A DNA stretch of 64,000 nt from Mycobacterium sp. (lineage in GTDB: Bacteria; Actinomycetota; Actinomycetes; Mycobacteriales; Mycobacteriaceae). Location of the stretch: the NCBI GenBank assembly GCA_021732005.1, contig JAKFVT010000031.1, forward strand, positions 62,001 to 126,000, read 5' to 3'. The first letter of the stretch is position 1; every line of letters starts with the position of its first letter. The position numbers were made by a program, and so were the translations under genes. Of this stretch, positions 1-8,659 are shown in pieces. Under the pieces are notes generated by a model. The model was not told the DNA's origin, made no database searches, and saw only the letters and a list, made by a program, of their open reading frames with translations.

Positions 1-1
1 G

Positions 2-664
2 CTGATCGACGTGCTGGCCGATGAGGAACGCGATGTCGCAGGCAGCTTCGACTTCCCGTTGCGCCGGGTGCTGACCAGCCCGCGGATCTGGTTGCTGGCC
101 GTGGTGTACTTCGGCGTCGCCTATGGGCTGTACGCGCTGGCGTTCTTCCTGCCCTCGATCATCGCCGACTTCAAGAAGACGTTCGACGTGCACCTGTCGA
201 TCGTCCAGGTCGGCTTGATCACCGCGGTGCCCTACACCCTCGCCGCGATCGCGATGTACCTGTGGTCGCGCCACGCCGACCGCCAGAATGAACACGTCTG
301 GCACGTTGCGATCCCAATGGGACTGGGCGGCTTGGCTATTCCGATCGCGCTGTATCTACACTCCCCGTTGCTGGTGATGATCCCGGTGTGCATAACCGCG
401 ATGGGAGTGTTCAGTGCGATCCCCAGCTTCTGGGCGCTTCCGGCGCAGTTCCTCACCGGCGCGGCCGCCGCCGGCGGGATCGGGCTGATCAACTCGATCG
501 GCAACCTCGGCGGATTCGCGGCCCCGTACGCGACCGGTGCGCTGAATCAGTTCACCGGCAACGACAAGGCCGGCATGTGGGCGGTGGGCATCTTCATGCT
601 GATCTCCGCGGTCGTGGTGGTGGTACTGCGCGCCACCCCTGACCGCGATACCCGCCGTCACTGA
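2..664 (+). CDS. MFS transporter, C-terminal half (partial, cut by window start)
   Basis: The frame is already open at the window edge (Leu-Ile-Asp precede the first GTG at base 11), so this is the 3' part of a longer gene. About 220 residues remain, with six hydrophobic segments, which matches helices 7-12 of a major facilitator permease. The loop residues WSRHADRQ resemble the helix 8-9 loop of the anion:cation symporter family, whose members import organic anions. The substrate cannot be named from this half. It ends at a TGA 63 bases before fadE6 and may be co-transcribed with it. Confidence 0.8.
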   Translation: MIDVLADEERDVAGSFDFPLRRVLTSPRIWLLAVVYFGVAYGLYALAFFLPSIIADFKKTFDVHLSIVQVGLITAVPYTLAAIAMYLWSRHADRQNEHVWHVAIPMGLGGLAIPIALYLHSPLLVMIPVCITAMGVFSAIPSFWALPAQFLTGAAAAGGIGLINSIGNLGGFAAPYATGALNQFTGNDKAGMWAVGIFMLISAVVVVVLRATPDRDTRRH

Positions 665-727
665 GGGGGTCTGGACCGGCAGGTACCCTGGCCCCCAACC
701 CACCGGTTAATAGGGAAGGCACCCGAC

Positions 728-2926
728 ATGCCCATCGCCATCACCCAGGAGCACAACGACCTCGCCGACTCGGTGAAGTCTCTCGTCGCACGGGTCGCGC
801 CGTCCGAGGTCCTGCATGAGGCCCTGGAGACGCCGATCCCCAACCCGCCGCCGTACTGGAAAGCGGCGGCTGAGCAGGGCCTGCACGGCCTGCACCTGGC
901 GGAGTCGGTCGACGGCCAGGGTTTCGGCCTGCTGGAGCTTGCGATCGTGATCGCCGAGTTCGGCTACGGTGCCGTGCCAGGACCGTTCGTCACCTCGGCG
1001 ATTGCCAGTGCGCTCATCTCCGCCCATGATCCCGAGACCGAGCTGCTGAGCAAGCTCGCCTCCGGCGAGCTGATCGCCACCTGCGCGCTGGAGTCGGGCC
1101 TGACCGCTACCCGCCAGGACGACTCACTGGTGATCCGCGGTGAAGCCCGCTCGGTGCCCGCTGCCGCGCAGGCCGCCGTTCTGGTGCTCCCGGTCGCGAT
1201 CGAGAGCGGCGTCGAATGGGTGATCCTCGATGCCGACCAACTCGAGATCCAGCCGGTCAACTCGGTGGACCTGTTGCGTCCGGTGGCGCATGTCCGGGCC
1301 AACGCCGCCGAAGTCAGTGCCGACCGCGTGCTGTCCAACCTCTCGCAGGCGGCCGGCCGCGCGATCCTCACCACCCTGCTGTCGGCCGAGGCCGTCGGCA
1401 TAGCCCGCTGGGCCACCGACACGGCAGCGGCGTACGCGAAGATCCGCGAGCAGTTCGGCCGCCCGATCGGCCAGTTCCAGGCCATCAAGCACAAGTGCGC
1501 CGAGATGATCGCCACCACCGAGCGGGCCACCGCCGCGGTGTGGGATGCCGCGCGCGCATTGGACGAAGCCGCCGAAAAGAACTGGGACAACGAGCAAGCG
1601 GCGTACGAGTTCGCCACCGCGGTGGCTGCCAGCCTGGCGCCGGCCGCCGCCCAGCACTGCACCCAGGACTGCATCCAGGTGCACGGTGGCATCGGCTTCA
1701 CCTGGGAGCACGACACCAACGTCTATTACCGCCGCACGTTGGGTCTGGTCGCCGCATTCGGACGCGCGAGCGAATACCAGCAGAAGGTTTTCGACACCGC
1801 GACCAGCACAGGCATGCGGGCCATCAACATCGACCTTGACCCCGAGACCGAAAAGCTGCGCGATGAGATCCGCGCGGAAGTAGCTGCACTGAAGGCGATT
1901 CCGCGGGAGGAGCGCAAGATCGCGATCGCCGAGGCCGGCTGGGTGCAGCCGCACCTACCGAAGCCGTGGGGCCGGGCCGCGAAGCCGATCGAGCAGATCA
2001 TCATCGCCCAGGAGTTCGCCGCCGGGCAGGTCAAGCGGCCGCAGATGGGCATCGCGGCCTGGCTGATCCCGTCCATCGTGGCGTTCGGCAACGAGGACCA
2101 GAAGCAGCGCTTCCTGCCGCCGACGTTTCGTGGCGAGATGATGTGGTGCCAGCTGTTTTCCGAGCCGGGCGCCGGCTCCGATCTGGCCAGCCTGACCACC
2201 AAGGCCACCAAGGTCGACGGCGGCTGGCGGATCACCGGGCAGAAGATCTGGACCACCGGCGCCCAGTACGCCCAGTGGGGTGCACTGCTGGCGCGGACCA
2301 ACCCGAGCGCGCCGAAACATAATGGCATTACCTACTTCCTGCTGGACATGAAGGCCGAAGGCGTCGAGGTCAAGCCGCTGCGTGAGCTCACCGGTCACGC
2401 CATGTTCAACACGGTGTTCATCGACGACGTGTTCGTCCCCGACGAGCTGGTCCTCGGCGAGGTGGACCGCGGGTGGGAGGTCAGCCGCAATACCCTGACC
2501 GCCGAACGGGTTTCGATCGGAAGCAGCGAGCCGGGGTTCCTGGCCAACCTCGACGGGTTCGTGCAGTTCGTCAGCGACGGTCACTTCGACCAGATCGGCC
2601 ATCACCGGGCCGGCGAACTGATCGCCGAGGGGCACGCAGCCAAGCTGCTGAACCTGCGCTCGACCTTGCTGACCCTGGCCGGTGGCGATGCGATGCCGTC
2701 GGCCGCGATCTCCAAGCTGCTGTCGATGCGCACCGGGCAGGGTTACGCCGAGTTCGCGGTGTCCTCGTTCGGCATCGACGGCGCCATCGGCGATCGCGGC
2801 GAGCTGCAAGGCAAGTGGGCGGAGTACCTGCTGGGTAGCCGGTCGACGACGATCTACGGCGGCACCTCCGAGGTGCAACTCAACATCATCGCCGAGCGCC
2901 TGCTGGGGCTTCCCCGCGACCCGTAG
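728..2926 (+). CDS. fadE6: Double-length acyl-CoA dehydrogenase, FadE6-like
   Basis: 732 residues made of two fused acyl-CoA dehydrogenase units, roughly 1-370 and 380-732. The second half carries the FAD-domain signature CQLFSEPGAGSDLASL. The first half ends with a GIGFTWEHD segment typical of one subunit of heteromeric mycobacterial FadE pairs. At the position of the MCAD catalytic Glu (YEGTS in MCAD) the protein reads YGGTSEVQ, so the base must come from elsewhere, as in other mycobacterial alpha-beta FadEs. Length and neighbour match Rv0271c (FadE6, 731 aa) beside fadD2. It should oxidise an acyl-CoA thioester in the cytosol; the substrate is unknown. The ATG is preceded by a GGGAAGG ribosome-binding site. 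Confidence 0.88.
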   Translation: MPIAITQEHNDLADSVKSLVARVAPSEVLHEALETPIPNPPPYWKAAAEQGLHGLHLAESVDGQGFGLLELAIVIAEFGYGAVPGPFVTSAIASALISAHDPETELLSKLASGELIATCALESGLTATRQDDSLVIRGEARSVPAAAQAAVLVLPVAIESGVEWVILDADQLEIQPVNSVDLLRPVAHVRANAAEVSADRVLSNLSQAAGRAILTTLLSAEAVGIARWATDTAAAYAKIREQFGRPIGQFQAIKHKCAEMIATTERATAAVWDAARALDEAAEKNWDNEQAAYEFATAVAASLAPAAAQHCTQDCIQVHGGIGFTWEHDTNVYYRRTLGLVAAFGRASEYQQKVFDTATSTGMRAINIDLDPETEKLRDEIRAEVAALKAIPREERKIAIAEAGWVQPHLPKPWGRAAKPIEQIIIAQEFAAGQVKRPQMGIAAWLIPSIVAFGNEDQKQRFLPPTFRGEMMWCQLFSEPGAGSDLASLTTKATKVDGGWRITGQKIWTTGAQYAQWGALLARTNPSAPKHNGITYFLLDMKAEGVEVKPLRELTGHAMFNTVFIDDVFVPDELVLGEVDRGWEVSRNTLTAERVSIGSSEPGFLANLDGFVQFVSDGHFDQIGHHRAGELIAEGHAAKLLNLRSTLLTLAGGDAMPSAAISKLLSMRTGQGYAEFAVSSFGIDGAIGDRGELQGKWAEYLLGSRSTTIYGGTSEVQLNIIAERLLGLPRDP

Positions 2927-2948
2927 GGCGCGCCGAGATCGACGAAAT

Positions 2949-2975
2949 GCAGCGATCTACTTGCACTTTCGCTGC
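2949..2975. terminator. Inverted repeat between convergent fadE6 and fadD2
   Basis: The arms GCAGCGA (2949-2955) and TCGCTGC (2969-2975) are perfect inverted repeats around a 13-base loop. They sit in the 76-base gap between the two convergent stop codons. There is no U-run on either side, so calling it a bidirectional terminator is an inference from position. Confidence 0.4.
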
Positions 2976-3002
2976 GGTTTGTCGGTTTGGGCGTAGGGGG
3001 CG

Positions 3003-4682
3003 CTACTGCACCTCGATGTCGCGCAGCTCCCGCTTGAGGATCTTGCCGGTGGGGTTGCGCGGCAGCTCGGAGAGGAACACCACCTCGCGAGGAACCTTGT
3101 ATCGCGCAAGGTGTTCGCGCACGTAGTTCTTGATCGCGTCCTCAGTGAGTTCGGCTTCTTCGCGCAGCACGACAAATGCGCGAAGCCGGGCACCCCAGTC
3201 GGGATCGTCGACGCCGAGCGCAGTCGCCTCGACGATGTCGGGGTGCCCGCTGATGAGATCTTCGACCTCGGCCGGGAAGACGTTCTCGCCGCCGGAGACG
3301 ATCATCTCGTCGTCGCGGCCGCTGACGAACAGCAGGCCGTTGTGGTCGAAATAGCCGACGTCACCGGACGACATCAGCCCGTCGATGATCTGCTTGTGAC
3401 CGCCACCGGTGTAGCCCTCGAACGGGAAGCTGTTGCCGACGAAGATCCGCCCGACCTCGCCCTGCGGCAGCTCGTTGCCGTTGTCGTCGAGGATCTTGAT
3501 CGTCACGCCCCTGACGACCGGGCCGACGGTGGACGGATTCATCTGCAGGTCCTTCGGACCGGCGATGGTGGCCAGCGCGACTTCCGTTGAGCCGTAAAGG
3601 TTGTAGATCACCGGGCCGAGATCCTTCAACGCCCGCGTCGCCAGCTCGGCACCGAGTTGGGAGCCCGAGACGAACACGATCCGCAGCGACGAGAGATCCG
3701 GCTTGGTGTCCATGGCCTCCAGCGCGTCGAGCATGCGCGACAGCATGACGGGCACGACGACGATCGCGGTGACCTTCTGGGCAGGGATGTCCTCCAGTAC
3801 GGTGGCGGGCTTGAACTTTCGATGCAGCACCAGCGTCGAGCCGAGCGTCAGCGCGATGGTGGCGTGCAGATAACCGAGCGCATGGAACATCGGCGACGGC
3901 AGCGAGGTGACCTCGCCGGCGCGGAACGGTACGGACGACAGCACACCACCGATCGGCGCCAGGGTCGGCGGCGTATTGCGCGTCGCACCCTTGGGCGTTC
4001 CGGTGGTTCCGCTGGTGAGGATGACGATCGATGACCGCTTGGTTACCTTCGGCGCGGGTGCGCTGCTGCTGCGCTTGATGACGTCGGCCAGGGTTTCGTC
4101 GGTGCTGCCCGACGGACCGTCGGCATCAGGGTTGGTCCCCAGCGCCCGCAGCTTGCCCAGCGACGGCTCGGCGAGCTTGACGGCCTCGGAGTACTCATCG
4201 TCGTAGACGATGAGCTTGGCGCCCTCACGCTCGGACACGTCCCTGATCTGCGGCCCGGAGAACTCGGTGTTGAGCATGATCGTCCTGGCGCCGACCCGCG
4301 CGGCGCCGTAGTTCGCGATCACGAACCAGCGGTGGTTCCGGGCCAGGATGCCCACCCCGTCGCCACCTCTGACGCCCTTGGCCAGCAACGCGTTGGCGAC
4401 AGCGTTGACGGCGTCGTCGAGTTCTTTGAAGGTCATCGAACCTTCGTCGTCGACGATCGCCGCCTTGTTGGGTGTGCGGCGGGCGTTGAGCGCCGGAACC
4501 ATCCCGATCTCACCCCAACGGCGGATGTCGGCCACCATGCCGACGAGATTCTGGGGCGGCTCGAGGCGGAACGCGCCCGACTCGATCATCTTGGCAAGGT
4601 AGTGCAGCTCAGCCGAGCCGCGGTCGGCCAATCGCTGAGCCTTGGCCAGTGCCTGCGCGGGGAGATCGAAAAGACTGGGCAT
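3003..4682 (-). CDS. fadD2: Fatty-acyl-CoA/AMP ligase, FadD2-like
   Basis: 559 residues from the ATG at 4682. It is an ANL-superfamily enzyme that should activate a carboxylic acid as acyl-AMP and then acyl-CoA. Motifs: P-loop ILTSGTTGTPKGATR, A5 motif YNLYGSTE, hinge SGRDDEMIVSGGENVFP, and the C-terminal catalytic Lys in NPTGKILKREL. Length and position next to fadE6 match Rv0270 (FadD2, 560 aa). The reading frame stays open upstream to 5138 but there overlaps polD2, and the match to FadD2 begins at MPSLFDLPAQ, so 4682 is the start. Together with FadE6 it could form a small acyl-CoA degradation unit. Confidence 0.88.
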   Translation of the reverse strand: MPSLFDLPAQALAKAQRLADRGSAELHYLAKMIESGAFRLEPPQNLVGMVADIRRWGEIGMVPALNARRTPNKAAIVDDEGSMTFKELDDAVNAVANALLAKGVRGGDGVGILARNHRWFVIANYGAARVGARTIMLNTEFSGPQIRDVSEREGAKLIVYDDEYSEAVKLAEPSLGKLRALGTNPDADGPSGSTDETLADVIKRSSSAPAPKVTKRSSIVILTSGTTGTPKGATRNTPPTLAPIGGVLSSVPFRAGEVTSLPSPMFHALGYLHATIALTLGSTLVLHRKFKPATVLEDIPAQKVTAIVVVPVMLSRMLDALEAMDTKPDLSSLRIVFVSGSQLGAELATRALKDLGPVIYNLYGSTEVALATIAGPKDLQMNPSTVGPVVRGVTIKILDDNGNELPQGEVGRIFVGNSFPFEGYTGGGHKQIIDGLMSSGDVGYFDHNGLLFVSGRDDEMIVSGGENVFPAEVEDLISGHPDIVEATALGVDDPDWGARLRAFVVLREEAELTEDAIKNYVREHLARYKVPREVVFLSELPRNPTGKILKRELRDIEVQ

Positions 4683-4748
4683 GTCTCCAACCCTAGGTGA
4701 CACACGTCGCAGCCAAGACGGAACGAGCGGCCTAATTACCATGGCGTC

Positions 4749-5957
4749 ATGGCCGACTCCATGAAGATCGACGGTCGCCAGGTGACCATCAGTCATCCCG
4801 ACAAAGTGGTCTTCCCCGCGGTCGGTGAACGGGCTGCGGTCACCAAGGCCGACCTCGTCAGCTACTACCTCGCCGTGGCCGACGGGGCACTGCGCGGTGT
4901 CGCCGACCGGCCGATGATCCTCAAGCGATTCGTCAAAGGCATCAACGAGGAAGCGATCTTCCAGAAGCGTGCCCCGGAGAAGCGCCCGGACTGGATCGAG
5001 GTGGCCGAGCTGCGCTACGCCCGGGGCACATCGGCCAAGGAGGCGGTGCTCCACGAATCCGCCGGGCTGGCGTGGGCGATCAACCTCGGCTGCGTCGACC
5101 TCAATCCGCACCCGGTCCGCTCGGGCGACCTCGATCATCCCGACGAGCTGCGTATCGATCTCGATCCGATGCCGGGGGTCGACTGGTCACAGATCCTGGA
5201 TGTGGCCCAGGTGGCGCGCGAGGTGCTCGAGGACCACGGGCTGACGGCCTGGCCCAAGACATCGGGCTCGCGCGGATTCCACATCTACACCCGCATCGCA
5301 CCGCACTGGCCGTTCAAGCAGGTGCGGCTGGCAGCGGAGACCGTCGCCCGCGAGGTGCAACGCCGCGCGCCGGACCTGGCCAGCAGCCTGTGGTGGAAGG
5401 AAGAACGCGGACAACGAGTTTTCGTCGATTTCAATCAGAACGCCAAGGACCGCACCGTCGCCTCGGCCTATTCGGTGCGGGCCACCCCGGACGCGCGGGT
5501 GTCGACGCCATTGACGTGGGACGAGGTGCCCGGCTGCCGCGCCGAGGACTTCACAATCCTGACCGTCCCCGCCCGCTTCGCCGAACGCGGCGATCCCTGG
5601 GAGTCGATGGACGACGCCGTCGGCTCGCTGGACCCGCTGCTGGCGCTGGCCGAGGAACTCGGCCCTGCCGAGAAGCCACCGAAAGGCACCAAGCCGCTGA
5701 TCGAGGTGGCCCGCACCAAAACCCGCGACGAGGCGATGGCGGCGTTGGATGTCTGGCGGGCCCGCCACCCCGAGGCCGCCACAGCGCTGCAGCCCACCGA
5801 CATCCTGGTGGACGGCATGCGGGGACCGAGCTCCATCTGGTATCGCATCCGGATCAACCTCGAACACGTTCCCGAGGGTCAGCGACCGGCGCAGGAGGAG
5901 CTGATCGCGGATTACAGTCCCTGGGAGGGATATTCGGGTCGTCAAGGCCGGCCCTGA
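4749..5957 (+). CDS. polD2: LigD-type primase-polymerase, PolD2/Rv0269c-like
   Basis: 402 residues of the archaeo-eukaryotic primase family seen as the polymerase domain of LigD, here stand-alone. The catalytic metal-binding acidic pair is DLD at residues 137-139, followed by SGSRGFHIY (172-180) and the third Asp at 227 in VFVDFNQNAKDRT. These proteins add nucleotides or ribonucleotides at DNA ends and gaps. M. smegmatis PolD2 (MSMEG_0597) and Rv0269c lie in the same neighbourhood near ESX-3. There are no ligase or nuclease domains. It diverges from fadD2 across 66 bases. Met5 is an alternative start. Confidence 0.85.
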   Translation: MADSMKIDGRQVTISHPDKVVFPAVGERAAVTKADLVSYYLAVADGALRGVADRPMILKRFVKGINEEAIFQKRAPEKRPDWIEVAELRYARGTSAKEAVLHESAGLAWAINLGCVDLNPHPVRSGDLDHPDELRIDLDPMPGVDWSQILDVAQVAREVLEDHGLTAWPKTSGSRGFHIYTRIAPHWPFKQVRLAAETVAREVQRRAPDLASSLWWKEERGQRVFVDFNQNAKDRTVASAYSVRATPDARVSTPLTWDEVPGCRAEDFTILTVPARFAERGDPWESMDDAVGSLDPLLALAEELGPAEKPPKGTKPLIEVARTKTRDEAMAALDVWRARHPEAATALQPTDILVDGMRGPSSIWYRIRINLEHVPEGQRPAQEELIADYSPWEGYSGRQGRP

Positions 5958-6008
5958 GCGCCAGAAGCCACGCACAGTGCGCGCACAGGGTGAACAAAGC
6001 CGCGAACT

Positions 6009-6042
6009 CTATCGTGTATCTCGATAGCAGTTCTGACGATAG
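6009..6042. promoter_or_regulatory. Palindromic operator candidate upstream of the copD-like gene
   Basis: CTATCG (6009-6014) and CGATAG (6022-6027) form a perfect 6-base inverted repeat with a 7-base spacer. A third copy, CGATAG, lies at 6037-6042, 11 bases before the GTG start at 6053. The arrangement looks like a repressor site over the promoter. The regulator is not identifiable here. Confidence 0.45.
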
Positions 6043-6052
6043 GACGTCTCAC

Positions 6053-7078
6053 GTGCCTGGCCCCACCCCACCGGCTCCGGCCGCCCTCGACGTTGTCACC
6101 CAGGTGGTCTACTACCTGAGCTTGTCGATTCCGCTCGGAATCGGCCTGACCGCAGGTGCTTTGGCCATACCCGAGTCGCAGGGTGGTCTCGTCGCGCGAC
6201 AGGTTCGCACCCTGGCCGTTCCGGCCGCGATCGTCGTGCTGCTCGGTGTGGTGCTGCAATTCCGCGCTGCCGCGCACCTCAGCGTGATGACGCTCACCCA
6301 GCTGCTCGCGATGGTGCTGGCCGGATGCGGGTTGGTGGCGATGCGATGGAGTCGGTCGAGGACGCTGCCACTCGGTGTCGCCGCGGTCGCGGTGGTCGCG
6401 GCGGTGATCCCCGAAATCCCCGTGACGTTCGCCAATCTGAGCCGAGTGGTGTCGAACGTGCTGACGGCGGTGCATGTTCTCGGTGCGATCACCTGGGTGG
6501 GCGGACTGGTGGTCCTGGCCGCGACAGGAATTGCGGGACGGCGCACCACGACCCGCGGCGACGAGGGCCTGGCGGCGGACTGGGCACAGATCTGGGAGCG
6601 GTTCAGTCTGGTGGCGATGATGGCCGTCGGCGCACTGGTGGTCAGCGGCTCCTGGCTGGCGTGGAGCCACGTCGGAACCCTGGACCAATTGCTCACCACC
6701 GCGTACGGCCGCGCGCTCGCGGTCAAGCTCGTCCTGGTGGTGCTGCTGCTGTGCGCCGGTGCCTACAACGTAAGAGTGCTGTTGCCGCGCATCCGTGCCC
6801 TGCAGTCCGACGGCGATACTCGCGGTCTGTTTCACCTTGCCGCCCAACACTTCCCCGCGGTGGTCTTCGCCGAGGCCCTGCTGGCGATCTGTGTTCTGAC
6901 CGTGGTTCCGTTCCTGCGCGGCTCCGCGAGGGCTCAAGCGGGCAGCCCTGCGGCGGTGTCGTTCGACCTGGGCACCTTCGGCGTCGGGGTGGTGCTGATC
7001 GCGGCGGTCGCGGCCGCCATGTGGGCGGGCACCCGCCGCTCGGTCACGCCCCTTGCGCCCAGTACGCCTGTGCCTTGA
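6053..7078 (+). CDS. CopD-family integral membrane protein
   Basis: 341 residues from a GTG at 6053, nearly all hydrophobic, with about eight to nine membrane spans. Features of the CopD/YcnJ superfamily include the segment VLTAVHVLGAITWVGGLVVL in the middle and a histidine in AAQHFPAVVFAEALL. Family members are linked to copper uptake or resistance. No CopC domain or Cys-rich metal motif is visible, so copper itself is an inference. The 3' end overlaps the convergent SIP gene by 35 bases. The ATG-poor frame is open far upstream inside polD2; the start was chosen after the polD2 stop, next to a palindrome. Confidence 0.7.
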   Translation: MPGPTPPAPAALDVVTQVVYYLSLSIPLGIGLTAGALAIPESQGGLVARQVRTLAVPAAIVVLLGVVLQFRAAAHLSVMTLTQLLAMVLAGCGLVAMRWSRSRTLPLGVAAVAVVAAVIPEIPVTFANLSRVVSNVLTAVHVLGAITWVGGLVVLAATGIAGRRTTTRGDEGLAADWAQIWERFSLVAMMAVGALVVSGSWLAWSHVGTLDQLLTTAYGRALAVKLVLVVLLLCAGAYNVRVLLPRIRALQSDGDTRGLFHLAAQHFPAVVFAEALLAICVLTVVPFLRGSARAQAGSPAAVSFDLGTFGVGVVLIAAVAAAMWAGTRRSVTPLAPSTPVP

Positions 7079-7766
7079 TCGAGGTGCGCGGGATGCGGTA
7101 TTGCTCGCGGAGGACCTTGGCGACGGCCCGGGTTGTCCGGTTGTCGCACGCGACCCAGCCGAAGTGATCCTCCGCATCGTAGGCGGCCTCGCTCACGGCG
7201 TCGACGAGCCCCGCGCCGGATTCGGTGCGGTCGATCCATTCGACCCCGGCGTCGCGCACCACCGGCAACTCCTTGTCGTCGTCGTGGCCCGCCGCGAGGA
7301 AGACCCGCGCCGGAGCATCGCCGATGGATTCCAGCAGCGAGTTGATCGCGGGCAATGACGCTGTGTCACCGACGATCACGTAGCCGGCCGGGGCCGGCTC
7401 GGGCAACGTGAAGCTGCTGCCGAGCACTGTGGCGCCGATGGTGTCGCCGGGTTTAGCCGCACACGCCCACCGCGAGGCGATGCCGTCGTGCAACGCGAAC
7501 TCGACGTCGAAGCGGTCGGCGGCCACATCGGGGTTGGCCAAGGTGTATCCCCGCTGGTGCAGTTTCGCGCCGTCCGGGAACCACATCCGGATCCACATCG
7601 TCGGATGCACGTCCCGTGCGGCCAGCAGTCCGCCCGCATCGAAGTTCAGTCGCAGGTAGTGATCGCTCAGCTGTTCCCGGCCTGTCACCGTCAACTCGTA
7701 ATCGGCGGCGCCGAAAAATCTCAGAATGGTGCCCTGCCAACCGCGCGACGCCATCTCGTTCGCCAT
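7044..7766 (-). CDS. Siderophore-interacting protein (SIP-type ferric-siderophore reductase)
   Basis: 240 residues with the two domains of the ViuB/SIP family. An FAD-binding barrel (about 20-130) has the flavin motif RGYTLANPD, and an NAD(P)-binding half has GDTASLPAINSLLE. Such enzymes release iron from ferric siderophores in the cytosol; a related domain is found in the mycobactin importer IrtA. The ATG at 7766 has a strong AGGAG site 7 bases upstream and lies 14 bases after the eccE3 stop, so it appears to be the last gene of the ESX-3 operon. That placement ties the operon to siderophore iron release. Electron donor and siderophore preference are not known. Confidence 0.87.
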   Translation of the reverse strand: MANEMASRGWQGTILRFFGAADYELTVTGREQLSDHYLRLNFDAGGLLAARDVHPTMWIRMWFPDGAKLHQRGYTLANPDVAADRFDVEFALHDGIASRWACAAKPGDTIGATVLGSSFTLPEPAPAGYVIVGDTASLPAINSLLESIGDAPARVFLAAGHDDDKELPVVRDAGVEWIDRTESGAGLVDAVSEAAYDAEDHFGWVACDNRTTRAVAKVLREQYRIPRTSIKAQAYWAQGA

Positions 7767-7780
7767 TGGCGCTCCTTTCC

Positions 7781-8659
7781 TCAGACGAGTCGCACGCCGG
7801 ACAACGGGTGCAGCGCGGCCAGAGCGCGGGCCTGCCGTCCGGAGATACCCGCCAGCCCCGGTACGGGGGATGATGTCGCCGGCGGTCCTTCGGTGCGAAT
7901 CGCAACGCCGGCCTTGAGACCGGTGCGCGGCGAGCGTCCCGCGATCTCGACCACCGTCCAGACCTCTTGCGCCCCGGCAGCACTCACCCCGGCCAGCGCC
8001 GTCTGGGGATCGGCGACCGTGTAGGTCGTCAGGTATCCGCGCGCGTCGGTGACCGATCGCCACCGTTCGCGGGCATCCGCCGCGGCGAGGGCGGGCACAT
8101 CGCCAGCGTCGACGAGCGTTGCGGTCCAACCGGTTTCATGCAGATGGCAAGCCAGGCGGCGAGCCGCGCTCTCGGCGGTCTTGCGCAGCGGTATCTCGGC
8201 CGATCGGCCTTGCAGCGCCGCCAGATTGCGTGCGGCACTGAATGTCAGACCGATCCACGTCGTGGCCGCGTCAGGAGCCGTGCGGGTGGTGACCCGAACC
8301 GCGTCGCACACCAGTCCGTAACGGTCGAGGTAGCCGGTCAGCACGCCGAGGGGTAGCTCACCCTCTCGGCTGTCCACCCGCAGCAGTGCAGTCGTGACCG
8401 CATCGGTGCCCGTCCCCCGGATGTCGGCGGATGCACCCTCAATCGGTCTGCGGTTCAGCAGAACTCGCATGCGCCGCCACAGAATTGTCGTCAGAAACAG
8501 ACCGCGCCACCAGATCAGCGACACCAGCATCACGGCGACCGCGATACCCAGCGCCCACCGATCAGTGGTCGACCGCCAGGGGTACGCCAGCACCGCGGTG
8601 ACGATCGCCATGCCGACAACAGTGAGCCGACCGGCGCCCGGTCCTTTGATTTCAGTCAT
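7781..8659 (-). CDS. eccE3: ESX-3 membrane component EccE3
   Basis: 292 residues, a little shorter than M. tuberculosis EccE3 (331). Two hydrophobic segments near the N-terminus (about 12-26 and 34-56) are followed by a hydrophilic domain. EccE sits at the periphery of the type VII secretion membrane complex with EccB, EccC and EccD. The ATG overlaps the mycP3 stop (ATGA), which indicates translational coupling. The identification rests on position and membrane topology more than on a motif. Confidence 0.85.
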   Translation of the reverse strand: MTEIKGPGAGRLTVVGMAIVTAVLAYPWRSTTDRWALGIAVAVMLVSLIWWRGLFLTTILWRRMRVLLNRRPIEGASADIRGTGTDAVTTALLRVDSREGELPLGVLTGYLDRYGLVCDAVRVTTRTAPDAATTWIGLTFSAARNLAALQGRSAEIPLRKTAESAARRLACHLHETGWTATLVDAGDVPALAAADARERWRSVTDARGYLTTYTVADPQTALAGVSAAGAQEVWTVVEIAGRSPRTGLKAGVAIRTEGPPATSSPVPGLAGISGRQARALAALHPLSGVRLV

